Assembly: GCA_017645275.1 (NCBI GenBank)
Contig: JAGCPH010000041.1
Span: 1 to 46,319, forward strand
Source: Bacteroidales bacterium
Lineage (GTDB): Bacteria; Bacteroidota; Bacteroidia; Bacteroidales; F082
DNA length: 46,319 bases
Reading direction: 5' to 3'
Shown here: piece by piece, positions 29,401 through 38,140 of the stretch
How the letters are laid out: every line of letters starts with the position of its first letter
Position numbering within the stretch: position 1 is the first letter of the stretch
Notes under the pieces: generated by a model
Told to the model about the DNA's origin: nothing
The model's database searches: none
The model's input: the letters and a program-made list of their open reading frames with translations, nothing else
Translations under genes and position numbers: made by a program

Positions 29401-30860
29401 CAGGCAGGACCCACTGTACCTGAGTTACCAGGAACAGCTGTACCACCGTACTGCATCTTAGCACCATTCTTCCAGATACCTCTAAGGAGAAGGTAGTACT
29501 CAGCAGCCTGTTTAGGGTCACCGTTAGCTGGGTTGTTGTTGTTATCGTGATACACGAAACGACGCATACCATAACGTTCGTCATCAACAACACCGTTGCC
29601 GAAGTTCACACCGTTGATACTCTCGTCGCAGAGCTGTGGGCCGTTGATGACGTTCCATGTTGTATCATTGCCGTGAATAGTATATCCGATAGTGTCGACA
29701 TAAGCGTATTTCGGGTTGTCAAGACCATCCGGGTCGAGGTAAGGGCCCTGGAAGAAGTCGACACCGACCGCTGGAGGGTTGGCACCGTAGGCTTCTGTCT
29801 CACCGTTACCATCGATAGGAGCACCGTTGTAACCGTAACCGAGACCACGTGACACGTCGCAACCTACATAGTCGTCCTTTGCATAACCAAGGTCAACGTC
29901 GGTCCATGGTGAGAAGTAAGTGTTTGTCAAGGTATAGGTTGAACGGTTGATGATCTCGTAGCTGTAGAATGTCATATTGTTGATCTCATCATTTGTCGAG
30001 AAGGCAAATGCTTGAGCTCTGATTTCCATACCTATAGCCGAACCACCTGACTCAGTGTGTGTGTTACCTTTATCATTGAACACCCACCAGAGTGTCTGGT
30101 CTCCCTTGATGACTTGGTCAGAGAGGATTGAGCCATGGACTGTACCCACATACTGTTCCTCCATTGTAGGAGTCTTTGTGTGGCAAAGTTCATTTGTGAT
30201 ATCATAGTAAGGATAGTCACCCATTGACGGGTCGTAGTTGCCATCTTCATCGTGATCGTAGAAAGGAGCGAGATAGTAGCTCATTCCTCTTGCCGGATCG
30301 CCATGGGCTGGCCAGTTTACGATGTTCAAAGGAATCTCATATCCTGGTGCAGGAATACCATTGTCATCGAGATGTGAGAGGAAGTCATCAACTTCACTAC
30401 GTGTGATGAGGTACATTTTGTCGTATTCCATACATGTGGCAGCGTCGATTGATGCTGAACCGTCGACTGTCAGAGGACCGGTCCAGAAGTCGTTACCACC
30501 GTTTAAGTCAGGACCCTGACGGAAACGGACAGCGGCGCACTTCAACTGGTTGTTGATGTCCATACCTGCAATCCACAGTGAACCAGCATACAATGATGTT
30601 GCTGAACCGTTGGCAGGAATGTAGTACTTTGAGCCTGAGCCGCCCGGAAGATCCCACCACATATCACCACCGGCATTGACACGCACTCTAGCATTGTTGA
30701 TGTTCAACCAAGCGAAAGTTGATGAAGGTGTACATCCAGCAGTGGTTTGTTTCAGACTCCGATACTGTTGATTCCCTGATGTAGGGTTCTTCTCGGCTCT
30801 TACTTCAGTTACACTTGCAATAAGAAATGCAACAGTTAATAAACGAATTATATTCTTCAT
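26442..30860 (-). CDS. Large secreted protein with T9SS/FlgD-like C-terminal domain
   Basis: A 1472-residue protein with a signal peptide (about 1-22, ending VRA). Early on there is a calcium-loop-like segment DHDEDGNYDPSMGDYPYYD (around 200-218), followed by long beta-rich stretches with many WG, NG and aromatic pairs. The last ~100 residues start LIKVVPNPYYAY and end in IDWDLTNHAGTPIASGLYIIHV...HTVKFYCAM, the pattern of FlgD-like/type IX sorting domains, plus a short extra tail (RQIDLNTF). No catalytic domain recognised. It lies 23 nt after the TonB receptor gene and before a PorV-like barrel, so it is probably a surface-exposed partner of that receptor, exported by T9SS. The ligand or substrate is unknown. 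Confidence 0.75.
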   Translation of the reverse strand: MKNIIRLLTVAFLIASVTEVRAEKNPTSGNQQYRSLKQTTAGCTPSSTFAWLNINNARVRVNAGGDMWWDLPGGSGSKYYIPANGSATSLYAGSLWIAGMDINNQLKCAAVRFRQGPDLNGGNDFWTGPLTVDGSASIDAATCMEYDKMYLITRSEVDDFLSHLDDNGIPAPGYEIPLNIVNWPAHGDPARGMSYYLAPFYDHDEDGNYDPSMGDYPYYDITNELCHTKTPTMEEQYVGTVHGSILSDQVIKGDQTLWWVFNDKGNTHTESGGSAIGMEIRAQAFAFSTNDEINNMTFYSYEIINRSTYTLTNTYFSPWTDVDLGYAKDDYVGCDVSRGLGYGYNGAPIDGNGETEAYGANPPAVGVDFFQGPYLDPDGLDNPKYAYVDTIGYTIHGNDTTWNVINGPQLCDESINGVNFGNGVVDDERYGMRRFVYHDNNNNPANGDPKQAAEYYLLLRGIWKNGAKMQYGGTAVPGNSGTVGPACDFMFPYDSDPCNWGTGGITPGGGFNQNGFYWSEETGDNGKPNPVNDRRFMQSAGPFTLKAGAVNYITFGVPWARSTSGSPWASVELLRKVDDKCQAMFDNCFKVLDGPNAPDLTIRELDKKLIVYLSNSESSNNANEDYEELDPNIPEFDPDGNPYDRYFHFEGYKVYQLASKEVSVADIDDPTKARLIFQCDIKNNVSRIINFKFDDDLGYSIPTLMVDGADNGILHTFVVTQDAFTKNNDPSLVNHQTYYFLAIAYAYNNYMTYDPETTLGQGQKEPYLEGRKNIKMYSAVPHKIVNGTVVNSSYGDKPVITRWTGIGNGGNQVELEESEITELLSRTPASETNIFGMSDYPVLYHPTYKRGYGPINVKIIDPLNVVATDYAIWYHDFHNKEITNITGNPSVVGDKAEKKVFRWTLKDLVTEEEFESDTTTELSREKIFLERGISVNIMQPWNVGPTAIGKDGISDDANTVYECLLPNNGVVTSSVSYADSSYRWLSGIKDYDGDASNALNWIRSGTYADQDDATNNDFAMSSSTGGSSRAFDPNEDFEKIGGGTWAPYILGSYVRNNKAKPGPVLDISCKIDTVFFNIGSVDIVLTADTNLWTRCPVVETGFDKKLNENGQQSFGMRRHPSVSRSGKYAAETYQEALTMEPSDDPTSPAYISPFGMGWFPGYAIDIETGARMNIVYTEDSFHPELGGRDMLFNPPALKESTAYGDASLQLSDPVIFDAIDGTAIFGAKHFVYIFPVQDLGEYEGMLRRMPAYDGGKYLFGQFMMAEDVHPDYIYDIWKQPTWVGMPMAVEGKDWLPKDNPVKISVRLSKPYKMGYANRTLDINPVDNPTEYNALVDYVDHEGWLPYYTFTTKGYGPQYNNADKGDSDLDLIKVVPNPYYAYANYEKNALTHKVKIANVPDQCVVTIYSVNGTKIRQFKKDSPVTSIDWDLTNHAGTPIASGLYIIHVKDNVNGGEHTVKFYCAMRQIDLNTF

Positions 30861-30883
30861 ATTAGCAGTATTTTATTTTCTGT

Positions 30884-33800
30884 TTAGAAGTTAAATATCA
30901 AACCAACTCTGAACTGGCGTGGTGCAGCGTAGTTATACAAGTTATTGACATATAATCTGTATAACTCAGCGTATGAATCAGCATTTGTCTGGTTGGCAAT
31001 TTCACGCTGCCATTCAGGTGCTGAGAGGTAACCATCGTCATCAGGGTTACCGGTTGATGGGTACACGCCGACGACATTCTTTGCGTTGAACAAGTTAAGC
31101 ACTTGGATATAAACGTTCAAGTAAGCCTGACGTTTCTCACCATCTTTGTTCTGACCAATATTGAAGTAGATGTCCTTGTCAACACGGAGGTCGAAACGGA
31201 ATGCCCATGGGAGGCGTGATCCGTAGTAAGAACCCTTCAAGAGGTTAGTACCTGCAGAAATTGGTGAGTTGATGTTGCTTGATGCTGTGTAAGGAGTACC
31301 TGAACCACCCTGCATTGTGAGAGATGCACCTGTGTTGGCGAGCCACTGGATAGACTTCTTGCCTTCGCGTTTTGTGACAGGACCGTTATAGTCCTTACCG
31401 CTAGCAAAACGATAATCCAATGAAACGTTGAACTGGTGACGACGGTCCCAAGGCATTGGGAAGGTTGAGCGCAAGTTAGGAACACCTGCTGCAATCAAAG
31501 CACTCATGGTTGTTGTTGAAGCACCAGTAGCGTCGGTGTACTGCAGTGTGTATGATGCACGCAGACGGACGTTCTTGGTTCTACGCAAGTCGTATGTAGC
31601 TGTAAGACCCTTAACAGTACCGAAGTCCAAGTTGCTGTATGATGTGTAATCCTTAGGATAAGCACCTGTGTAACGGTACATCTGGATCATGTTACGGATC
31701 TCCTTGTAGTAAGCTGTGATTGTCATTGATGATGAGTTTGTAAGTTTCTGGGTGAAACCGAGCTCATAGTCAATGGTCTGTTCAGGCTTCAAAGCCGGGT
31801 TGTTGAGTGTTGCACTATTCTGTTCGAAATAGTAGTAGTCATAGATGTTTGTCTGGATGTTCGAAGGACGCTGTGTCAACACGTCATAGTGGGCGAAGAA
31901 CAATGCCTCATCCGAAATCGGGAATGAGAACGAGATACGAGGCATCACGCTCCATTGTGGTGTGTAGTCCTTGAATGACTTGACGTCAACGTGCTGCTGG
32001 TCTTTATCTTTAACCCATGCTGTGACACCGCTACCGGCGTTCAAAGTTGTAGGGTCAGCGATTTCAGCACCGTTGGCATCGTACCAAGTGTTATCATGAC
32101 GATAACCCATGATTTGTGTCACATTCTTGATATTGTCGACGTAGACTGCATAATCATCACCGATGTTGCTTGGGACGTCAGCTGTAGTTCCGTTAGGAAG
32201 AGTGATCTTACCGCCGCTCATCCTGTCGCCTACTGTATAGTAATCGTAGAGGATGTATGGGTCTTTCAACACTTTCTGGTTAGCATCGAAACGGTCAACA
32301 CGGACACCGAGGTTGAAGATAAGGTCTTTGAAAGCGAACTTATCCTGGATGTAACCTGCCATGTAGATAGGTCTGAACGAACCCACAGGACGTGTGTAGT
32401 TACCATTCTCGTCAACTTCTGTGAAGAAGTCTTCGAAGCTCGGCTGTTTCTTGAGTTTCTTACCCTTGTAGTCATAGCCGTTGTATGACACGTATTCGGT
32501 ACCGCCCTGTGTCAACTCGTCAGGAGTGAACATGCTGATGTCGAAGCCGTCGGCCAATGTTGCTGTATGCATCACACCATCCTTGTCATAATACTGGATG
32601 CTGTTGTTGTTGAAGTCGTATGAGTCGGTGTTGATCCAGTCGACGCCTGTGACGCTAAGTCCGAGGGCTGCACGAAGGTTCTTGTCGAACTGATACTGGT
32701 CGGCACCGTTGTACAATCTGTAGAATTTGATTGTATCGACGAATCCGTCATAGCTCACGATTTCAGGATTGTTGATATCCAACTGATCGATATGGAAGTT
32801 GGTGAGGTTTCTCATGACGTACCACAAGCTATAGCCGTTGATGCTATATGATCTGTTGTTACGCTGCTCGTACTGTAAACCGAGTTTGAGCTCGTGATTG
32901 CCCAGCGACATAGCTGTTGAGAGGTTGACGTTCAACTGGTCTCTCTCACTGTAGCCGTAGTTTGCCTGAACTCCACCAGGAGCTGCGTAAAGACCATAGA
33001 AATATGGGGCCTGGCTTGAGTTAAGCAAGCCTTGGCTGAGCTGCAACTCGTCGAAGTTTGTATAGTGACCTTCAGGATCCTGATACAAATCATACACTGT
33101 TGTGGTGTAGTTTGCAAGGAGCGGGTTAGCGTCTGATGGGCTGAATGCCACAAGAGTATCATAGTCCCATGATGCTGTGTGCCATACATTATTATAGGTG
33201 TGGCCGTTCACAGTGATAGCTGTATCCATGGTGTATGAAGGAGTCTTGTAGATGGTGTACTTACCGAGGTAACCATATTTCCAGATATCTTTCTTATGGT
33301 CTGGGTCGTACTGTGAGTAGTTGTAACGGGTATAGTCAACCTGCAAGCTATAGTAGAAGTTCTTGATCAGTGACGGACTGTCTGGTTCGCTTGGGAATCT
33401 CTGGGTGAAACGACCATAGACACGCCATGTCTGTTGATCATACATATAGTTCTTGTCGAAGTTGAAGTATTCCTGGTTACGGCTGAAGTTACGACCTCTT
33501 GATTTGTTGAAGCTACCGCCGATAGTCAAGTTGATGGTCTCAGTAGTACGGATGTTAATGTTACCAGTCCAAGCTGTTGACCAGTTGGCTGTGTTCTGTG
33601 AGTTTTTCACATATTCCATCGAGCCCATTCTGGTGTACTCACCATTAAAATAGACACCGTCACCTGATTCGCCGATACGGAGTGGATGCTGTTTGATGTA
33701 GTCCAACCATTCATTTGTAGCTTTGTAGTGACCGATAGCTGAAATCGCACCGTCTTTGTTACGTGTGAACTCACCAGAGAGGAAGAAACCGAGGAGTGCT

Positions 33801-34591
33801 GTTCCACTCTTCTTGCTCTTGATAAGTGGTCCCTGGATGTTCAAGCCAGCTCTGGTGTGGCCGTATCCGTCAATTGACTGCTCGATTTCCAAGCCGGCAC
33901 CAAAAGTTCTTGAAGGACCTCTTGTGGTCATACTGATGATACCACCGGTAACGTCACCATACTGAGCCGGGGTACCTGAAAGGATAACCTCGACTTGGTC
34001 GATAGCTGATTGAGGGACTGATGACTGGCCGATGACGCGGACACCGTCGATGTAGTACACAGTACCTTCTGAACGGTTACCACGCATGTTCATGTCACCA
34101 TCGCTTCCTTGGAACACACCACCGACGGTAGCAGCGACTGCTTCTGCCGAACGGTTAGGCATCTTAGCGATTTCCTCGGCGGTGATGGTAGCACCAGCTG
34201 AAGTCTGGTCCTTTGAAATCAAAGGCACCTTGTAATCGACGATCTCCACCTGATCAAGCATTTCTGACTGCATGCTCATTTCGATGTCGACGAATTGGAT
34301 CTTGTTAGCCGGAATGACAACGCCTTTTGTAACATAAGTGTTGTAACCGACGAAAGTTGCTCTCAGGTCGTAGGTTCCAGGAGGGATAGGGTTGATGTCG
34401 TAGTTACCGTCAAAGTCCGTACTAGCACCACCCACCTGCGTTCCACCGTTTTCCAAAACGACGTTGGCAAATGCGATAGGCTCGCCCGTGTCTTTGTCAG
34501 TAATGACACCCTTAAGACGACCTTGTTGTGCAAGTGCCAACGACCACGACGTCAGCACAATGCAGAGTGTTAATAGTAATTTTTTTAACAT
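30884..34591 (-). CDS. TonB-dependent outer-membrane receptor with carboxypeptidase-regulatory-like domain
   Basis: A 1235-residue receptor. Signal peptide (1-21, ending LAQ); CarboxypepD_reg-like domain (about 24-108: GRLKGVITDKDTGEPIAFANVVLE...GTYDLRATFVGY); TonB plug (about 130-240: NRSAEAVAATVGGVFQ, MRGNRSEGTVYYIDGVRV, ILSGTPAQYGDVTGGIISM); then a long barrel with DYELGFTQKL and a C-terminal FRVGLIFNF with the expected terminal Phe. Unlike SusC it has no SusD partner next to it; its partners are the 1472-residue secreted protein and a PorV-like barrel. It takes energy from the ExbB/ExbD/TonB system, two ExbD subunits of which open this window. The substrate cannot be told. Confidence 0.9.
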   Translation of the reverse strand: MLKKLLLTLCIVLTSWSLALAQQGRLKGVITDKDTGEPIAFANVVLENGGTQVGGASTDFDGNYDINPIPPGTYDLRATFVGYNTYVTKGVVIPANKIQFVDIEMSMQSEMLDQVEIVDYKVPLISKDQTSAGATITAEEIAKMPNRSAEAVAATVGGVFQGSDGDMNMRGNRSEGTVYYIDGVRVIGQSSVPQSAIDQVEVILSGTPAQYGDVTGGIISMTTRGPSRTFGAGLEIEQSIDGYGHTRAGLNIQGPLIKSKKSGTALLGFFLSGEFTRNKDGAISAIGHYKATNEWLDYIKQHPLRIGESGDGVYFNGEYTRMGSMEYVKNSQNTANWSTAWTGNINIRTTETINLTIGGSFNKSRGRNFSRNQEYFNFDKNYMYDQQTWRVYGRFTQRFPSEPDSPSLIKNFYYSLQVDYTRYNYSQYDPDHKKDIWKYGYLGKYTIYKTPSYTMDTAITVNGHTYNNVWHTASWDYDTLVAFSPSDANPLLANYTTTVYDLYQDPEGHYTNFDELQLSQGLLNSSQAPYFYGLYAAPGGVQANYGYSERDQLNVNLSTAMSLGNHELKLGLQYEQRNNRSYSINGYSLWYVMRNLTNFHIDQLDINNPEIVSYDGFVDTIKFYRLYNGADQYQFDKNLRAALGLSVTGVDWINTDSYDFNNNSIQYYDKDGVMHTATLADGFDISMFTPDELTQGGTEYVSYNGYDYKGKKLKKQPSFEDFFTEVDENGNYTRPVGSFRPIYMAGYIQDKFAFKDLIFNLGVRVDRFDANQKVLKDPYILYDYYTVGDRMSGGKITLPNGTTADVPSNIGDDYAVYVDNIKNVTQIMGYRHDNTWYDANGAEIADPTTLNAGSGVTAWVKDKDQQHVDVKSFKDYTPQWSVMPRISFSFPISDEALFFAHYDVLTQRPSNIQTNIYDYYYFEQNSATLNNPALKPEQTIDYELGFTQKLTNSSSMTITAYYKEIRNMIQMYRYTGAYPKDYTSYSNLDFGTVKGLTATYDLRRTKNVRLRASYTLQYTDATGASTTTMSALIAAGVPNLRSTFPMPWDRRHQFNVSLDYRFASGKDYNGPVTKREGKKSIQWLANTGASLTMQGGSGTPYTASSNINSPISAGTNLLKGSYYGSRLPWAFRFDLRVDKDIYFNIGQNKDGEKRQAYLNVYIQVLNLFNAKNVVGVYPSTGNPDDDGYLSAPEWQREIANQTNADSYAELYRLYVNNLYNYAAPRQFRVGLIFNF

Positions 34592-34653
34592 ACCTTGAAT
34601 TTTTATGTTATACTCAAATAATTTCCTTTTTTTTAGGGCACAATTTTAGGGTT

Positions 34654-34684
34654 CAAAAATACAACAATTTTTTCATACCCACAA
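34654..34684 (-). promoter_or_regulatory. Putative promoter of the TonB-receptor operon
   Basis: On the minus strand, a TTG at 34684-34682, a 20-nt spacer, and TATTTTTG at 34661-34654 fit the Bacteroidota -33/-7 promoter well. The predicted transcript would have a leader of about 55 nt before the ATG at 34591. Confidence 0.6.
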
Positions 34685-34825
34685 GCAAATTTTATCTTTT
34701 TCAGAAAAATATTTTTCAACAATTTGCGTTAAACCATCGTAACACATTAAAAATAAACATATTATCCACTACTCAAAAACACCCGAAAAACTAAAATTTT
34801 AGTCTTTTTGGAAAGAAATTTTGAG

Positions 34826-34833
34826 TATTTTTG
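34826..34833 (+). promoter_or_regulatory. Putative -7 promoter element for the small lipoprotein gene
   Basis: TATTTTTG matches TAnnTTTG, 18 nt before the ATG at 34852. A TTTG at 34807-34810 is 15 nt upstream, closer than the preferred spacing. It supports the ATG at 34852 over the upstream TTG at 34831, which is part of this element. Confidence 0.5.
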
Positions 34834-34851
34834 CCGAAAATATTTCACCTA

Positions 34852-35289
34852 ATGAAGACTATTTTCAAAATTTCAAACGCCATTTTTGCCATTTTAATGG
34901 TATTTTTTGTCATTTCATGCAACAAAAAACCTGTGAACCAGATTGACATCAATGTGGACATAGATTTTACCATATATCCTAATACTCTTGAATATCAAGA
35001 ACTTAACGTTGTAGGTGGCTATATGTACCTCACATCACCCCTTCCGAGCTACGGAATCATTGTTTACAAGAAGTCGTATGATGAGTTTATGGCCTACGAC
35101 CGCAAGCCTCTGATAGACAACGAGTCGTGCCCAAACAACCGTCTTGTTGTCGACCTCCCCTTTATCGTCGACGAATGCAATGACCAGCGTTACAATATCC
35201 TTGACGGTTTCAATTTAAACGGAGACGGCACCCATCTATACTGGTATCAGACCGAATTTGATGGTACTGCCTTACGTATTTACAATTAG
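34852..35289 (+). CDS. Small lipoprotein of unknown function
   Basis: A 145-residue protein with a lipoprotein signal: a hydrophobic stretch (about 8-22) ending VISC with the modified Cys at about residue 23. The mature part is beta-rich, with [40 protein letters not shown], two later cysteines (SCPNNR and ECNDQR) and a [14 protein letters not shown] end. The look is that of the short Rieske-like or beta-sandwich lipoproteins of Bacteroidales, but no CxH...CxxH iron-sulfur motif is complete here: the SCPNNRL and GTHLYW positions are only reminiscent. Function not assigned. It is divergent from the TonB-receptor operon and its last 4 nt overlap the ahcY stop. Confidence 0.75.
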   Translation: MKTIFKISNAIFAILMVFFVISCNKKPVNQIDINVDIDFTIYPNTLEYQELNVVGGYMYLTSPLPSYGIIVYKKSYDEFMAYDRKPLIDNESCPNNRLVVDLPFIVDECNDQRYNILDGFNLNGDGTHLYWYQTEFDGTALRIYN

Positions 35290-36713
35290 TATCTATAGAT
35301 GTCAGATTTGAATGGTCCGTTAATCGGGACGCCGATGTAGTCGGCCTGTTTCTGCGTCAGCTTGGTCAGTTTCACACCTATCTTCTCGAGATGCAGACGC
35401 GCCACCTCTTCGTCGAGGTATTTTGGCAGGCAGTACACGTCGATAGGATACTTGCCGCGTTTCTCCCAGAGGTCCATCTGTGCCAATGTCTGGTTGGTGA
35501 ATGAGTTACTCATCACGAAGCTGGCGTGGCCTGTGGCGCAGCCGAGGTTCACCAAACGGCCTTCGGCGAGGATGAAGATAGCCTTGCCGTCAGGTTTCAC
35601 GAACTTGTCGACCTGCGGTTTTATGTTGATTTTCTTTACACCTTTATAGTTCTCCAATGCATTCACCTGGATCTCGTTGTCGAAGTGACCGATGTTGCAG
35701 ACGATGGCCTGGTCTTTCATCTGGAGCATATGCTCGAGGGTGATGACGTCGCAGTTGCCTGTGCATGTGACGAAGATGTTGCCTTCTTTCACTGCCTCTT
35801 CCATTGTGGTGACTTCGTAGCCTTCCATTGCTGCCTGCAGTGCGCATATCGGGTCGATCTCAGTGACGAGCACGCGGGCGCCGTAGGAGCGCATCGACTG
35901 TGCGCAGCCTTTACCGACGTCGCCGTATCCGAGCACCACGATGACTTTACCAGCGAGCATCACGTCGGTAGCGCGTTTGATGCCGTCGGCAAGCGACTCA
36001 CGGCAGCCGTACATGTTGTCGAACTTACTCTTTGTGACGCTGTCGTTCACGTTGATGGCCGGAACGAGGAGCTTGCCGGCTTCTTTCATCTGATAGAGGC
36101 GGTGTACACCTGTCGTGGTCTCTTCCGACACGCCTTTCCAGTTGGCTACCACCTTATGCCAGTGCTGAGGGTCTTGTTTGTAAGTCTCTTTGATGACACC
36201 CATGAGGGCGCGTTCTTCGGCGTTGGCAGGCTCCACTTCGAGGAGTTTAGGATCGTTTTCGCACTCATAGCCTTTGTGTATCAACAGAGTAGCGTCGCCG
36301 CCGTCGTCCACGATGAGGTCTGGGCCGTTGCCATCAGGGAATGTGAGGGCGCGCATGGTGCACCACCAGTAGTCGTCGAGGGTCTCGCCTTTCCAAGCAA
36401 ACACTGGTGTTCCGCCTGCCACTATACCAGCAGCGGCATGGTCTTGGGTCGAGAAGATATTGCAGCTTGCCCAGCGCACCTCGGCACCGAGAGTTGTCAA
36501 AGTCTCAATCAAACATGCTGTCTGTATTGTCATGTGGAGCGAGCCGCTGATGCGTGCGCCTTTGAGAGGCTTACTGTCGCCATATTTCTTACGGAGAGCC
36601 ATCAAGCCAGGCATCTCGTGTTCGGAGATTTCGATGTCTTTCCTTCCCCACTCTGCCAGACTCGGGTCGGCGATGAGGTATGGAAGATCCATTCTTTTGA
36701 GTTCTTCTTTCAT
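35286..36713 (-). CDS. ahcY: Adenosylhomocysteinase (S-adenosylhomocysteine hydrolase)
   Basis: Splits S-adenosylhomocysteine into adenosine and homocysteine in the methyl cycle. Motifs: [14 protein letters not shown] and [14 protein letters not shown] (substrate binding), [21 protein letters not shown] (with the active-site Lys and Asp, and NAD contact), [11 protein letters not shown] (Rossmann NAD site), TGNCDVI and the C-terminal [13 protein letters not shown], ending in the family's conserved Lys-x-x-x-Tyr-Arg-Tyr. The length of 475 is standard. It is last in a likely operon leuS - fucosidase - ahcY, 8 nt after the fucosidase stop. Confidence 0.97.
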   Translation of the reverse strand: MKEELKRMDLPYLIADPSLAEWGRKDIEISEHEMPGLMALRKKYGDSKPLKGARISGSLHMTIQTACLIETLTTLGAEVRWASCNIFSTQDHAAAGIVAGGTPVFAWKGETLDDYWWCTMRALTFPDGNGPDLIVDDGGDATLLIHKGYECENDPKLLEVEPANAEERALMGVIKETYKQDPQHWHKVVANWKGVSEETTTGVHRLYQMKEAGKLLVPAINVNDSVTKSKFDNMYGCRESLADGIKRATDVMLAGKVIVVLGYGDVGKGCAQSMRSYGARVLVTEIDPICALQAAMEGYEVTTMEEAVKEGNIFVTCTGNCDVITLEHMLQMKDQAIVCNIGHFDNEIQVNALENYKGVKKINIKPQVDKFVKPDGKAIFILAEGRLVNLGCATGHASFVMSNSFTNQTLAQMDLWEKRGKYPIDVYCLPKYLDEEVARLHLEKIGVKLTKLTQKQADYIGVPINGPFKSDIYRY

Positions 36714-36721
36714 ATTTCGAT

Positions 36722-38104
36722 TTATTTTAATTCAAAAACGACGGCGTGTTCGAGTTCGACATCGCCATTAATATTAATAAGGTATCCGTCGGCAGTCTTG
36801 GTGAGCTTGGCTTTGGCCTTGCTGCCGAGGATTTTGACCTTGTTTTTATTCAATTCAGCATTGATTTTCAGTGACTTAGGCATCGTTTCGCCTTCATCAA
36901 GCAAATAAATAGCGTAAATCTTGCCGTTTTTCTGTGTGAAGCGCACTTTTCCGTCGCAGTAAGGATAGAACGGACGTGTGCCATAGATGGCTTCGCCGTT
37001 GATTTTCATCCACTTACCTATCTCGTGCATACGCTCGACGGCTGTTGGTGGCAGCTCGCCTTCTGGTGATGGACCGACGTTCAACAGATAGTTGCCGCCT
37101 TTTGCCACGATGTCGACCAGAAGATGCACTATCTTATTGGTACTCTTGTAGTTATCTGTCTCGACATACGACCACGAGTCGCCCATCGACATGCATGTCT
37201 CCCAAGGGAATGGGAGCAAGGTGTCGGGCACCTGCTGCTCAGGAGTCTGGTAGTTCTCGTATTTGCCGTGCACGGTGCGGTCAACGATGATGAGGTCGGG
37301 GTTGTTTTCGCGTGCCATCGCTGCTATCTTCGGCATGTCGATGTCCTGGATGTAGCCTTTACAGCCAAGCCATGAGCGGTATTCGTCATTGAGGCTGTAT
37401 TCAGGGCGCACCCAGCCGCCGTCGAGCCAAAGTATGTCGATGTCGCCGTAGTTATGCGTCAACTCACGGATCTGGTTGTATGTAAAATCGCAGAAACTCT
37501 GCCATCTCTCTGGGTATTTCTGAGGGTCGTAGTTGACGTTACGGTCAGGAGTTGCCCACTGCTCAGCCCAGTAGTCGGGATGGTGCCAGTCGGCTTTCGA
37601 GAAGTAAAGACCTGTCCAAAAGCCTTGATTTCTAAAGGCTTCCACTATAGCGCCAGTGATGTCAGCTTTCTCATTTTCTGAGAAAGGACACGAAGTGTCG
37701 ACGGTGGAATAGGTAGTCTCTTTGGTGTCGTACATGCAGAAGCCGTCGTGATGTTTGGTGGTGAATACCACGTATTTCATTCCAGCCTCTTTTGCGAGTC
37801 GCGCCCAAGCGTCCGGGTCGAATTTTGTTGGATTAAACGTAGTGTTAAGTGCCTGATAATCAGCTTTATACTGAATATAATTGGCACCATTGCGGTTGAT
37901 CCAGTCCTCGTTGCAGATAGACCACGACTCTACCACGCCCCATTGGGCATACATGCCCCAGTGCATCATGAAACCGAATTTCAGATCCTGCCATTCGGTG
38001 ATGCGGGAGGTGATGACAGGGTCGGACTCCGGCTCCACCAGGTTGTTTTGGGCAGAGACGGTGACACCTATTAATAATAATATGACGAATAATAATCTCT
38101 TCAT
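36722..38104 (-). CDS. Alpha-L-fucosidase, glycoside hydrolase family 29
   Basis: A 460-residue exported enzyme with a signal peptide (about 1-18, ending VSAQ). GH29 markers: [19 protein letters not shown] near the front, [17 protein letters not shown], and DILWLDGGW with the probable nucleophile Asp228. [17 protein letters not shown] is the typical C-terminal end of the catalytic domain, and a small beta domain follows. It removes terminal alpha-L-fucose, as from host mucin or plant glycans, and probably acts in the periplasm. No polysaccharide-utilisation neighbours (SusC/D) are present; instead it sits between leuS and ahcY, a housekeeping context. Confidence 0.94.
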   Translation of the reverse strand: MKRLLFVILLLIGVTVSAQNNLVEPESDPVITSRITEWQDLKFGFMMHWGMYAQWGVVESWSICNEDWINRNGANYIQYKADYQALNTTFNPTKFDPDAWARLAKEAGMKYVVFTTKHHDGFCMYDTKETTYSTVDTSCPFSENEKADITGAIVEAFRNQGFWTGLYFSKADWHHPDYWAEQWATPDRNVNYDPQKYPERWQSFCDFTYNQIRELTHNYGDIDILWLDGGWVRPEYSLNDEYRSWLGCKGYIQDIDMPKIAAMARENNPDLIIVDRTVHGKYENYQTPEQQVPDTLLPFPWETCMSMGDSWSYVETDNYKSTNKIVHLLVDIVAKGGNYLLNVGPSPEGELPPTAVERMHEIGKWMKINGEAIYGTRPFYPYCDGKVRFTQKNGKIYAIYLLDEGETMPKSLKINAELNKNKVKILGSKAKAKLTKTADGYLININGDVELEHAVVFELK

Positions 38105-38114
38105 GTGTATATTG

Positions 38115-38134
38115 AGACGTACGTCCGTACGTCT
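38115..38134. repeat. Perfect palindrome AGACGTACG-TC-CGTACGTCT
   Basis: A 9-bp inverted repeat with a 2-nt centre, in the 36-nt gap between the leuS stop and the fucosidase start. It resembles the short GTACGTCT-type palindromes scattered between genes in many Bacteroidota. It could fold in the mRNA and partly insulate the two genes, but a 2-nt loop would need opening of the central pairs. Confidence 0.7.
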
Positions 38135-38140
38135 TTACAA

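Noticed and set aside
34852-35289. Rieske-type iron-sulfur protein
   Set aside because: Size and some residues are suggestive, but the paired CxH and CxxH ligand motifs are not complete, so only a lipoprotein of unknown function is reported.
35526-36908. A 460-codon open frame antisense to ahcY
   Set aside because: It mirrors the codon pattern of a clear adenosylhomocysteinase and its translation is Cys/His/Val-rich with no domain or signal. It also runs into the fucosidase gene. An artefact of biased codon use.
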